This document shows positions 55,577 through 63,384 of a DNA stretch of 64,000 nt, piece by piece. The notes beneath the pieces were generated by a model that saw only the letters and a program-made list of their open reading frames with translations, ran no database searches and was not told the DNA's origin. Location: NCBI GenBank assembly GCA_965217615.1, contig CBDCIT010000030.1:124001-188000 (forward strand). The letters are read 5' to 3'. Within the stretch, counting starts at the first letter, position 1; each line of letters begins with the position of its first letter. This DNA comes from CAVOAK01 sp965217615. GTDB lineage: Bacteria > Pseudomonadota > Alphaproteobacteria > UBA8366 > CAVOAK01. The position numbers and the translations under genes were made by a program.

Positions 55577-56665
55577 GGCTTTGGTGCATGGAGCCGCGAT
55601 GGTGTGATCGCCCATTCCCCGGTTGGTTAGCGGATCCTGATTGTGTTTGGTTTCGCCGCACGGATAGAGCGATTGAGTACGTCGATCTGCATGGCGATTT
55701 CGGTTTGTTGGGATTGGAATGTGCGAGCGGTGAGCTTGCCGCCATTGAGCCTCTTGACGCGAGCCATGGCTGTTTCGCCAAGCGCTCTCAATCCGTAGCC
55801 CTGTCGTTTCTGCCAGTTCATCCTTCCCTTCGACGCGATCTCCGCCGCATGGTGCTCCCGTTCCGATCCGCCATGAGGGGTGTCCGGGGGAGGAATGGAT
55901 GTGGCGCGTGGCGGGATGATGATTTCAGGTGGTGAATTCGGTGGCCGAGCTTCTCGGATCGCTTTTGTCACGGGCTCCCCGTCATAGGCGCCGTCGGCAA
56001 ACACGCGCCGGATCATCCCACCGGAACCGGCGACCAGCGGTCCCGCCATCGTCGCATCGGCCGTGTCGTCACCGGTCAGTTCATGCGTCCGGATCTCGCT
56101 GCTGGCCGGGTCAACCGAGATATGCAGTTTGCGCCACGAGCGCCGCGTTTCACCGTGCTTGGCGCGAGCCCCCTCGCCAGCGCCAAAGAATTTCAGGCCC
56201 GTGGAATCCAGCACGATATCCGTAGGCCATTTGTTCGTGCTAGTTTCCACAACGACATCCACCGTTCGCCACCACCGCGACAGCGTGGTGTGATCCGGCA
56301 CCGGCAGATCGCACCCCATAAAGTCCACGAGGGAACGCACAAAGCCTTCCGTCTGGCGCAGCGGCAGTCTGAAGACCATCCCCAGCATCAGTGTCGTGGA
56401 AATCGCCAACTCTGAAAACCGCCGCTGGCCACCAGGAGTTCGCCGTTTGGCTGCGTCCCATTGCTCCAGGGCGCGCTCATCAATCCAGAAACGAATGTCG
56501 CCGCGCCGAACCAAACCACGGTCATAATCCGGCCAGTTCATGACCCGGTACTTGGCTCTGGGGATATGGTGGCGACGCGATGCGTGGAACTTGAAAGGCA
56601 TGACAAACTCTCAAAGACGGAAGCGGAGCCAGATATCCTAATCCTCAGGTCCATGCACCAAAGCC
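55577..56665 (-). mobile_element. IS903-type (IS5 family) element, second copy, 1089 bp
   Basis: The ends are GGCTTTGGTGCATGGA at 55577 and its exact inverse ending at 56665. The transposase is complete. The flanks (GCTGCGCAT and CCAGGTTAT) do not form a target duplication, as for the first copy, so recombination between copies is likely. Confidence 0.93.
55627..56601 (-). CDS. IS903-type (IS5 family) transposase
   Basis: The 324-residue DDE transposase starts MPFKFHASRRHHIPRAKYRV, the normal start of this group. Catalytic regions: PTDIVLDSTGLKFFGAGE (D), RRVFADGAYDGEPVTKAI (D) and the C-terminal SKGRMNWQKRQGYGLRALGE with the Glu. Nothing is broken, so this copy is the likely source of transposase. 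Confidence 0.93.
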   Translation of the reverse strand: MPFKFHASRRHHIPRAKYRVMNWPDYDRGLVRRGDIRFWIDERALEQWDAAKRRTPGGQRRFSELAISTTLMLGMVFRLPLRQTEGFVRSLVDFMGCDLPVPDHTTLSRWWRTVDVVVETSTNKWPTDIVLDSTGLKFFGAGEGARAKHGETRRSWRKLHISVDPASSEIRTHELTGDDTADATMAGPLVAGSGGMIRRVFADGAYDGEPVTKAIREARPPNSPPEIIIPPRATSIPPPDTPHGGSEREHHAAEIASKGRMNWQKRQGYGLRALGETAMARVKRLNGGKLTARTFQSQQTEIAMQIDVLNRSIRAAKPNTIRIR

Positions 56666-57952
56666 CCAGGTTATGACCACACACGGCATCGGTATGGTTG
56701 GGGTCTCCAGCCTAGCCGGGGCCGCGATCATGTGGCATTTCCTGTCGCAATACGTGCGCCTCAGCAAAACCGTGCTGATGATCAATCTGGCGCTGTTCCT
56801 CCTCGGTGTAGCGATGATCCTCGGCGCTGTGTTTCTCGGCGGCTTCGCCAGCGCCTGGACCTTCTTGTATCCGCTGCCGGCGATATCTGGCGGGGCGTGG
56901 GAAAATAGCGCGGCAGCGGTCTATCTCAGCGGTGCCTAGTTGTCGGCGTCGGCTTCCTGTTATTCTTCCTCGACGTCGGCCGCGCGATCCTTGCCGTCTA
57001 CAGCAACCTCGGCAACGCACTCGGCTGGCCTCAACTCATTTGCAGGGGAACCGGCGAATCGCCTCCGCCGGCGGTGGTCGCGGCCACCATGGTGACGATA
57101 ATCAACGTTCTCGCCATCGTCTGTGGCGCGGTGATCCTGACGATTAGTCTGGTCAATCTGTATGTGCCAGCCTTTGCCCTAGATCCACTGTTGGCCAAGA
57201 ACTTGATCTACTTCTTCGGCCACACCTTTATCAATGCAACGATCTATATGGCGGTGATCGTTGTGTATGAACTCCTGCCACGCTATGCCGATCGCCCGTG
57301 GAAGACTAACCCAGTATTCCTGGCGGCATGGAATGCCTCGCTGGTCATGGTGCTGCTGGCGTTCTTTCATCATCTGTTGATGGACTTCGTCATGCCCTCG
57401 TGGCTATTGGTGCTCGCGCAGGTCATTTCATGGCTGGCCGGCCTGCCAATCATCGTTGTCACCGCATTCGGCGCGCTGATGATAGTTTACCGTTCCGGCA
57501 TCAACTGGGACGTAGCGTCAGGACTGGTGTTCGTCTCGATGTTCGGTTGGGCCACCGGTGTTTTGCCGGCAATCATCGACGCGACGATTGTCGTCAATTC
57601 AGTGATGCATAACACCTATTGGGTGCCTGGCCATTTTCACTTCTACCTGTTGCTCGGACTAATCTCGATGGTGTTCGCCTTTCTGTACTGGCTCGGCAAG
57701 GGCGTTGGGAGCCGCGACGGGAGAATCGACCGAATCGCCTTCTGGGCATTCCTGGCGGGCGGGATCGGCATGGCGATGTCATTCCTCAATTCCGGTAATG
57801 CAAGCGTGCCTCGGCGATGGGCGATCCATTGGCCGGAGTGGATACCCTATGATCGCTTCGCCTCGATTTGCGCAACGATTGTGATCCTCGCAACTCTCGT
57901 GTTTGTCGGGCGTTTCCTGGGACGGCTGCGGGGCATCGGCGTGGCGGCCTGA
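56666..57952 (+). pseudogene. ba3-type cytochrome c oxidase subunit I, 5' cut and frameshifted
   Basis: The first part (MTTHGIGMVGVSSLAGAAIM...) keeps the early heme-ligand helix. The frame then stops at 56937-56939 (AVYLSGA), while CLVVGVGFLLFFLDVGRAIL continues in another frame to 57952. Later parts carry the copper-B/heme ligands (FFGHTFINATIYMAVI; AFFHHLLMDFVM; NTYWVPGHFHFYLLLGLI). A short cofactor region and the neighbouring SCO and membrane protein point to a b(o/a)3-type oxidase. The N-terminus (first about 60-70 residues) and any subunit II gene are missing, lost at the IS903 end. Confidence 0.85.
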
Positions 57953-57954
57953 TC

Positions 57955-58554
57955 ATGCGCAGCATCGCTGCTGTTATTGCCGTTGTCTGCCTTGGTTTCG
58001 GGGGGCTGTGGGCCGGCACCGACGGGTTCCGCGCGATCACTGCCGAAGAGGCACGCCGCCTAGCCGTGGAGCGCGAGCCGAGACAGGTACCGCCGATTGT
58101 GTTTGAGGACCAGGATGGCGGAACCTTTCAGTTTAGCGACTACCATGGTCAAATGTTGCTGGTCGATTTTTTCTATACCCGCTGCACCAGCATTTGCCCG
58201 ATTCTTAACAACGCCCTAGCAGAAATTCGCGATGCACTTCCGCCGGACGTTGGCGGCCGTAACGTTATGCTACTCAGTATCAGTTTCGACCCGGAGTTCG
58301 ATACCCCGGAATCACTGAGCAGTTACGCCCGGAGTTTTGACGCTGACGGACGCATCTGGAAAATGGCGCGGGTTGATGATCCGGCACAATTGATCGCCCT
58401 GCTCAAGACCTTCGGTGTCGTCGTCATACCAGACGGACACGGTGGGTTCGAACACAATGGCGCAATCCATCTCGTGGGCCGCGACGGACGCTTGTGGCGC
58501 ATCTACGACTATGACGCGCCCGAGGTATTGGCCGCGAAAATTGGAGCTATGTGA
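57955..58554 (+). CDS. SCO1/SenC-family protein
   Basis: The 199-residue protein has a signal or anchor (AAVIAVVCLGFGGLWAG) and the thioredoxin-like SCO domain: VDFFYTRCTSICPILNNAL with the CxxxC pair, and FEHNGAIHLVGRDGRLW with a His earlier than usual (HNGAIHL). It starts 3 bases after the oxidase stop and its own stop overlaps the next ATG, so the three form one operon for oxidase assembly. Confidence 0.88.
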   Translation: MRSIAAVIAVVCLGFGGLWAGTDGFRAITAEEARRLAVEREPRQVPPIVFEDQDGGTFQFSDYHGQMLLVDFFYTRCTSICPILNNALAEIRDALPPDVGGRNVMLLSISFDPEFDTPESLSSYARSFDADGRIWKMARVDDPAQLIALLKTFGVVVIPDGHGGFEHNGAIHLVGRDGRLWRIYDYDAPEVLAAKIGAM

Positions 58555-59183
58555 TGACCACGATGGTGCCCGCGTATACCGGCCCTTTTGCTGCAGGGCT
58601 TGCCCTGGCGGCATTGTTGACGCTGCCACCAGTTGCCGGCGTTTTGGAGGCCTGCATGGTCGGTCACGTCGTCATCCAAATTCCTTTGCTCGTCATGGCC
58701 GGTTGGCTGTTTGGCAGCGCCATTAAAGCGGCCGCGGCGGCGAAAACGCGCGCGCTCCTGCAAAGCTGTAACGGCGAAGGTATTCCCGGCCTGTTGTTGG
58801 CGGTGTTCGCGGCCCTGTTCTGGATGTTGCCTCGTTCGCTCGATGCCACCCTTGTCGAACCGGTTGTTGAGTTGGGGAAATTCGTTTCGGTGCCCCTCCT
58901 CATCGGCCTACCCTTGTGCCTGAGCTGGCACCGGCTGCCATCTATTGTGCGGGGTTTCGTCTGGGCGAACCTTGTTTCCATGCTGGCTGCTTTGGGCTGG
59001 CTCTACCTCGAAGCTCCTGTGCGCCTTTGCAACAGTTACCTAGTCGACCAACAAGCTATGCTGGGGCGGGCATTGCTCTTGATCGCTGCAGCTGTTGCCT
59101 TGTCTTGGATCATCCATCTGTTTTTTAATGATCCTGACAGCAGGGTGTCGCGCCGGCCGGTCGCCAAAGCGTTGCACCGCTGA
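58554..59183 (+). CDS. multi-pass membrane protein in the oxidase operon
   Basis: The 209-residue protein has about six membrane helices (AGLALAALLTLPPVAGVL; VVIQIPLLVMAGWLFG; FVSVPLLIGLPLCLSW; ALLLIAAAVALSWIIHLFF). The TGATG overlap with the SCO gene decides the start. His residues in the first helices (GHVVIQIP; SWHRLPS) could bind metal or heme. I do not recognise a named family; the context suggests oxidase assembly or a heme-related accessory. Confidence 0.7.
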   Translation: MTTMVPAYTGPFAAGLALAALLTLPPVAGVLEACMVGHVVIQIPLLVMAGWLFGSAIKAAAAAKTRALLQSCNGEGIPGLLLAVFAALFWMLPRSLDATLVEPVVELGKFVSVPLLIGLPLCLSWHRLPSIVRGFVWANLVSMLAALGWLYLEAPVRLCNSYLVDQQAMLGRALLLIAAAVALSWIIHLFFNDPDSRVSRRPVAKALHR

Positions 59184-59363
59184 AGTCAGCTTACGGCCAA
59201 ACGTCGACGCTTGGTGAGGAGCTTCGGTTCGTCCGCAAATAGCCAGAGGCGGACATTGTCTGCGGTTATCGTACACTGACAGGCAACGATCCCGTTTGCT
59301 TGGCACAAGCCCATTTCCGGATTGGCAAAGTGAGGGAGTATTTGAATTGAAAGGTGGCGCGTA

Positions 59364-60047
59364 GTGGGGCAGCGTGAACCTCCAGCGGGTGAGGCCGCAC
59401 TGCCACCGCAGATGTCAGGCAATCCTGATTATTTTCGGCGGGTCGACGAATCCGACGACCGGGATTTCTATATTATGCCCCGGCTGGTCATCCACGTGGA
59501 CGAGCACGGAAGCGCCGCGTTGACGGAATTCTATGGCCGCGTGTTGAAGTCCAGCGCCCGCGTCCTCGACCTCATGTCCGCCTACCGCTCCCACTTGCCC
59601 GTCGAGGGGGAATACGCGAGGATTGTCGGGCTCGGCATGAACGTCACCGAGCTTCTCGAAAACACGGCGCTCAGGGGCGGAGTAGTTCAGGACCTCAACC
59701 GCTTGCCTGCGCTCCCATTCGCCGATGACAGCTTCGATGCCTGTCTGATCTCGTTTTCCATTCAGTACCTTACCCAGCCCGTCCGGGTGCTGGCCGATGT
59801 CGCCCGGGTGCTCCTGCCCGGCGGCGCCATTTACGTCGCCTATACCAACCGCGTGTTCCCCACCAAGGCGGTGGCCGTCTGGCGAGCTTGCTCGGATGCT
59901 GAGCGGACCCAGCTTATCGGTGGCTACCTCGCCGAAGCGGGGGGCTACACCGACTTCACGGCCGAGCGGCTGGTGGAAGGAGGCACCGGCTTCGATCCCT
60001 TGTACGTGGTCTCGGTGAGAAGGGCGTGGGGGGAAACAGGCTCATAA
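59364..60047 (+). CDS. class I SAM-dependent methyltransferase
   Basis: The 227-residue protein has a Methyltransf_11-type core: strand RVLDLMSAYRSHLPVEGE (motif I, unusual in lacking the GxGxG), QDLNRLPALPFADDSFDAC and LISFSIQYLTQPVRVLADV (motif post I/II), then RVLLPGGAIYVAYTN. The first 40 residues are a proline-rich extension. GTG 59364 is the likely start; ATG 59412 is an alternative. Substrate unknown; the weak motif I may mean altered cofactor binding. Confidence 0.75.
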   Translation: MGQREPPAGEAALPPQMSGNPDYFRRVDESDDRDFYIMPRLVIHVDEHGSAALTEFYGRVLKSSARVLDLMSAYRSHLPVEGEYARIVGLGMNVTELLENTALRGGVVQDLNRLPALPFADDSFDACLISFSIQYLTQPVRVLADVARVLLPGGAIYVAYTNRVFPTKAVAVWRACSDAERTQLIGGYLAEAGGYTDFTAERLVEGGTGFDPLYVVSVRRAWGETGS

Positions 60048-60072
60048 GCGGACACTAATATTTCGCCGCATA

Positions 60073-60100
60073 ATGTCTGCTTTTAGCCAAAAGCGGACAT
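60073..60100. terminator. palindromic repeat between convergent genes
   Basis: ATGTCTGCTTTT (60073-60084) pairs with AAAAGCGGACAT (60089-60100) with one wobble pair over a four-base loop. Variants of the GCGGACA unit occur nearby (59249-59256, 60052-60058). It can end transcription from both sides or be an extragenic palindrome; no long T run follows. Confidence 0.45.
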
Positions 60101-60146
60101 TCGGGCTTGTGTGTTCCGGTCCGAAACAGGACAAATTAGCGGCGCA

Positions 60147-60683
60147 TCACTCCGGAGGGCCTGCTTTTCGGAGATAACCGCTCAACCTTTCAATGTCCTC
60201 AGCATAAAAGATACGGAGTTGGCGGGCACGCGTAATCGAAAACTTCGGGAAGAACTTGAGCAATTCCTGGATGCTCTCCCGTGCTTTGTCGACGCGTCCC
60301 GACGCAGCGAAGGAAGCGGGCAAGACGGCGAGTGCTGGCATTCCGATCGAACCACCCCGCTCTTGGTTACGCTTGAAGGCGTCGATGGCTTCATCGTATT
60401 TACCGGCGACAAACTTCGATACACCCAGGATGTTCAGATAGCGTCCATCTGTGAATTGAGGGTCGAGCCGGAGGGCGCTCTCCGCGGCTTGTCAGGCTTC
60501 ATTGCCTCTGCCTGAAGACAACAGCGGCATCGCCATGAAGGCGTGGCCATCACCGTTGCTGGGCTGCAAATCGATCGCATTTTGCGCCATCGAAACGGCA
60601 TCGTCGTGCCGACCGCTCGCCAAGTATGCCAATCCGAGGGCCGAGTGGCCCAATGCGAAATGATCGTTGAGAGCCAGCGCCTT
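60147..60683 (-). pseudogene. TPR domain C-terminus, in-frame stop and 5' end lost
   Basis: Read on the minus strand it is a run of TPR helices: SALGLAYLASGRHDDAVSMA, LRLDPQFTDGRYLNILGVSK, KYDEAIDAFKRNQERGG and MPALAVLPASFAASGRVDKA, ending YLRKAGPPE. Such tails are typical of adenylate cyclase or winged-helix TPR proteins in alphaproteobacteria. A TGA at 60492-60494 interrupts the frame (GNEA, stop, QAAESAL; TGG to TGA is simplest), and the IS3 at 60684 removes everything upstream. Not functional. Confidence 0.75.
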
Positions 60684-60749
60684 TGACCTGACCCCCAACA
60701 CCTGGTCCAGGCCGAATGTTAGGCTAGGACTGTTTGAACGGAGGTCAGG

Positions 60750-61028
60750 ATGCCACGTAAACGACATACCGCGGAACAGGTTATCGGTAAGCTACGGGAG
60801 GCGGAGGTTAGCCTGTCGGGCGGCCAAACGGTGCCTGCGGTTTGCAGGACCTTGGGTGTTTCGGAACAGACGTATTACCGTTGGCGCAAGGAGTACGGCG
60901 GCCTAAAGATCGAGCAGGCACGGCGCTTCAAGGAGCTCGAGCGGGAGAATCTGCGGCTGAGACGAGCTGCCGCTGATCTGACGCTGGATAAGCTGATTCT
61001 GAAGGAAGCCGCTGAGGGAAACTTCTAA
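60750..61028 (+). CDS. IS3 transposase OrfA, second copy
   Basis: This 92-residue HTH protein is the same as the OrfA of the first copy except for AAADL versus AVADL near the zipper. It starts MPRKRHTAEQ and ends in the frameshift region. Confidence 0.93.
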   Translation: MPRKRHTAEQVIGKLREAEVSLSGGQTVPAVCRTLGVSEQTYYRWRKEYGGLKIEQARRFKELERENLRLRRAAADLTLDKLILKEAAEGNF

Positions 61029-61048
61029 GCCCCGAGCGCCGCCGGGGC
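61016..61048 (+). promoter_or_regulatory. -1 frameshift signal of IS3, second copy
   Basis: The slippery heptamer G_GGA_AAC (61016-61022) is in the orfA frame, two codons before its TAA. A stem GCCCCG/CGGGGC begins at 61029, six bases after it. A slip gives GKLLSPERRRGYVQHISTRH and runs straight into orfB. Heptamer, register and spacer fit known IS3 -1 frameshifting. Confidence 0.8.
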
Positions 61049-61093
61049 TATGTTCAGCACATCTCCACGCGGCATGCCCTGCCCGAGCGTCGG

Positions 61094-61930
61094 GTGTGCC
61101 GGGTCATTGGGCAACCACGCTCGACGCAACGCTATCGGCGTGTCGAGGCTGACGATGAGGCGGCGTTGACCGCGGCCATTGTGCGGCTGGCCAGCGCGTA
61201 CGGTCGCTACGGCTATCGCCGGATCACGGCGCTGCTCCGCGGCGAGGGCTGGTACGTGAACCACAAGCGGGTCGAACGCATCTGGCGACGGGAGGGACTG
61301 AAGGTGCCTGCAAAACAACCAAAGAGGGGCCGGCTATGGCTCAACGATGGGTCCTGCATCCGTCTGCGTCCGAACTGGCCGCACCATGTCTGGGCCTATG
61401 ACTTCGTCATGGCTCGCACACACGATGGCAGGGCATTCCGCATGCTGACCATCATCGACGAGTACACTCGGGAGTGCCTGGCAATCGACGTCGCACGACG
61501 GCTGCGATCCGACGACGTGCTGTATCGCCTTGCCGCGCTGTTCGTCGATCGTGGCCCGCCGGACCACATCCGCTCGGATAATGGTGCCGAGTTTACCGCC
61601 ACGGCCGTCCGTGAGTGGCTGGCGCGGGTCGGTGTGAAGACGCTCTACATCGAACCGGGCAGTCCCTGGGAGAACGGCTACAACGAGTCATTCAACGGCA
61701 AGCTCCGGGACGAGCTGCTCAACGGCGAAATCTTCTACTCGCTCAAGGAGGCCCAGGTGCTGATCGAGCGATGGCGGCAGCACTACAACACGGTCAGACC
61801 ACACAGTGCGCTGGGCTACAGACCCCCGGCGCCAGTGACCATCGCGCCTAACCGGACTGATCCGGCTTGCGCTATGGATGGGCTCCAGCCGGATCAGCCC
61901 TGCCCAATCACCGTGCCAAGACTAACATAG
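61094..61930 (+). CDS. IS3 transposase OrfB, second copy
   Basis: This is the second OrfB, with the same DDE core (VWAYDFVMARTHDGRAF; IRSDNGAEFTATAVREW; SPWENGYNESFNGKLRDELL). GTG 61094 is only a nominal start; the frame is open back to orfA, so the fusion form is more likely. It differs from copy one by RMLTIID and CPITVPRLT. Confidence 0.93.
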   Translation: MCRVIGQPRSTQRYRRVEADDEAALTAAIVRLASAYGRYGYRRITALLRGEGWYVNHKRVERIWRREGLKVPAKQPKRGRLWLNDGSCIRLRPNWPHHVWAYDFVMARTHDGRAFRMLTIIDEYTRECLAIDVARRLRSDDVLYRLAALFVDRGPPDHIRSDNGAEFTATAVREWLARVGVKTLYIEPGSPWENGYNESFNGKLRDELLNGEIFYSLKEAQVLIERWRQHYNTVRPHSALGYRPPAPVTIAPNRTDPACAMDGLQPDQPCPITVPRLT

Positions 61931-61959
61931 CGATTGGCACATACATTGGGGGCAGGCCA

Positions 61960-62446
61960 AGGGCCTCTTCATCATCCCGACCACGGGGTCTCTTGCGCTG
62001 GGTTGAGCGATGTTGGCCTGCAACAGCACAGGCACGTCGCTCGGAGATTCCGAGTTCGGCCTGGAGATGATCAACACACTGCCGGCGACGGGTGGGGCTT
62101 AGCAATTTCCCTCAAGCGCCTCTTTCAAGATCAGCTTATCCAACGTCAGATCCGAGATCGCCTTCCCGAGACGGCTATTCTCCTTCTCCAGGTCCTTCAG
62201 ACGCTTGGCGTGGTCAGTACGAAGGCCGCCATATTCCTTGCGCCAACGATAGTAACTCTGCTCCGATACGCCGAGCGTGCGACAAGCTTGACCAACCGAC
62301 TGGCCCTGCGCCAAGGCCACCTCGGCTTCGCGCAACATGCTGATAATCTGTTCCGGGGTGTAGCGTTTACGGCTCATTTTGTCCTCCTTTCGAGGGGCAA
62401 AATGGGCCAAACTCTTCAATAAATCTGGACCACTTTTAGGGGGTCA
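61960..62446 (-). mobile_element. older IS3-family element, truncated
   Basis: The right end reads TGACCCCCTAAAAGTGGTCC (inverted, from 62446). It carries a full orfA and the first 45 codons of orfB (SERRACAVAGQHRSTQRKRP) before the second IS3 copy cuts it at 61959. Confidence 0.85.
62099..62377 (-). CDS. IS3 transposase OrfA of the older element
   Basis: The 92-residue HTH_Tnp_1 protein starts MSRKRYTPEQIISMLREAEV with GVSEQSYYRWRKEYGGL and a zipper helix (KRLKDLEKENSRLGKAISDL). Its partner orfB is truncated, so no complete transposase can be made. Confidence 0.88.
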   Translation of the reverse strand: MSRKRYTPEQIISMLREAEVALAQGQSVGQACRTLGVSEQSYYRWRKEYGGLRTDHAKRLKDLEKENSRLGKAISDLTLDKLILKEALEGNC

Positions 62447-62451
62447 CTCCA

Positions 62452-62493
62452 GGGTTCGCACCCACCAGGAAAACGCGCCTTTCCACGGCGCAC
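62452..62493 (-). repeat. group IIC intron 5' scrap
   Basis: The first 42 bases of the intron (GTGCGCCGTGGAAAGGCGCG...), identical to the 28140-30056 copy over this length, follow an exon end TTTCTCA at 62494-62500. The rest was removed by the older IS3 element. Confidence 0.8.
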
Positions 62494-62649
62494 TGAGAAA
62501 TCATGGACTAACGCGGCCGATACGCATGCAATCACGATGGAGAAGAAGTCAAAACAAAATTGGTTCCTCCTCCGGAATCGAGAAGAGTTCAAGGGAGAGG
62601 CGACGCAGCCGTGTACAAGAATCTGCATCGTCTGTGTTATGCTACCCTC

Positions 62650-63384
62650 ATGCGCGTTCTCGTGTTTCAGCACATCCCGGTGGAGCATCCCGGCGTCTTT
62701 CGTGAGTTTCTCGTTGTGGACGGACATAGCTGGCTGGCCGTTGAACTGGATACCGGTGAGGCTATACCCGACCTCGGCGATTTCCACATGCTCTGGGTCA
62801 TGGGCGGGCCCATGGATACTTGGCAGGAGGACGACTATCCATGGCTCATCGACGAGAAGATGGCGATCCGGGAAGCGGTGTACGAGCGCAAGATGCCGTT
62901 TCTTGGCATCTGTCTGGGCGCTCAGCTTCTGGCCGATGCATTGGGCGGAACCACCGGCCCCATGAGGACATCCGAAGTCGGGGTCATGGAGGTAGGTCTG
63001 ACGGAGGAAGGGCTGGTTGACCCGCTGTTTGACGGGTTCGCATCGAACCTGCGTTGCCTTCAATGGCACTCCTACGAGGTACGCGAGACACCACCGGGCG
63101 CACGGGTCCTGTGTGAGTCTCCGCTTTGTCATGTTCAAGCCTTTGCGGTGGGCGATAGGGCGTACGGCATCCAGTTCCACGTCGAGCAGACCCAGCAGAC
63201 CGTTCCCGAATGGGCCGAGGTTCCCGCTTATCGCGATGCTCTCGAACAGACCCTGGGACCGGGTGCCCTGGAAGCCTTTGAGTCGGAAGTCGCGGAAAAT
63301 CTTCCTGAGTTCAACGCCGATGCAGAGCGGCTGTATCGCAATTTCCTTGATCTGTGTGCGACGCCCTCGAAATCGACGTCGTGA
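62650..63384 (+). CDS. class I glutamine amidotransferase-like protein
   Basis: The 244-residue protein is a GMP-synthase-type GATase1 domain standing alone. Motifs: LWVMGGPMDTWQEDDYPWL (oxyanion strand), MPFLGICLGAQLLADALGG with nucleophile Cys, and AYGIQFHVEQTQQTVPEW with the His. ATG 62650 starts MRVLVFQHIPVEHPG; the frame extends upstream without a site. Such proteins release ammonia for an unknown partner or cleave gamma-glutamyl groups. The downstream glycosyltransferase overlaps its end. Confidence 0.88.
   Translation: MRVLVFQHIPVEHPGVFREFLVVDGHSWLAVELDTGEAIPDLGDFHMLWVMGGPMDTWQEDDYPWLIDEKMAIREAVYERKMPFLGICLGAQLLADALGGTTGPMRTSEVGVMEVGLTEEGLVDPLFDGFASNLRCLQWHSYEVRETPPGARVLCESPLCHVQAFAVGDRAYGIQFHVEQTQQTVPEWAEVPAYRDALEQTLGPGALEAFESEVAENLPEFNADAERLYRNFLDLCATPSKSTS

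Larger units (their letters stand above)
60684..61959 (+). mobile_element. IS3-family element, 1276 bp, second copy
   Basis: The ends TGACCTGACCCCCAA (60684) and TGGCCTGCCCCCAA (inverted, ending 61959) match the first copy, in opposite orientation and at identical length. The flanking four bases (CCTT and AGGG) are not a target repeat. On the right it meets an older, different IS3 element. Confidence 0.93.
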
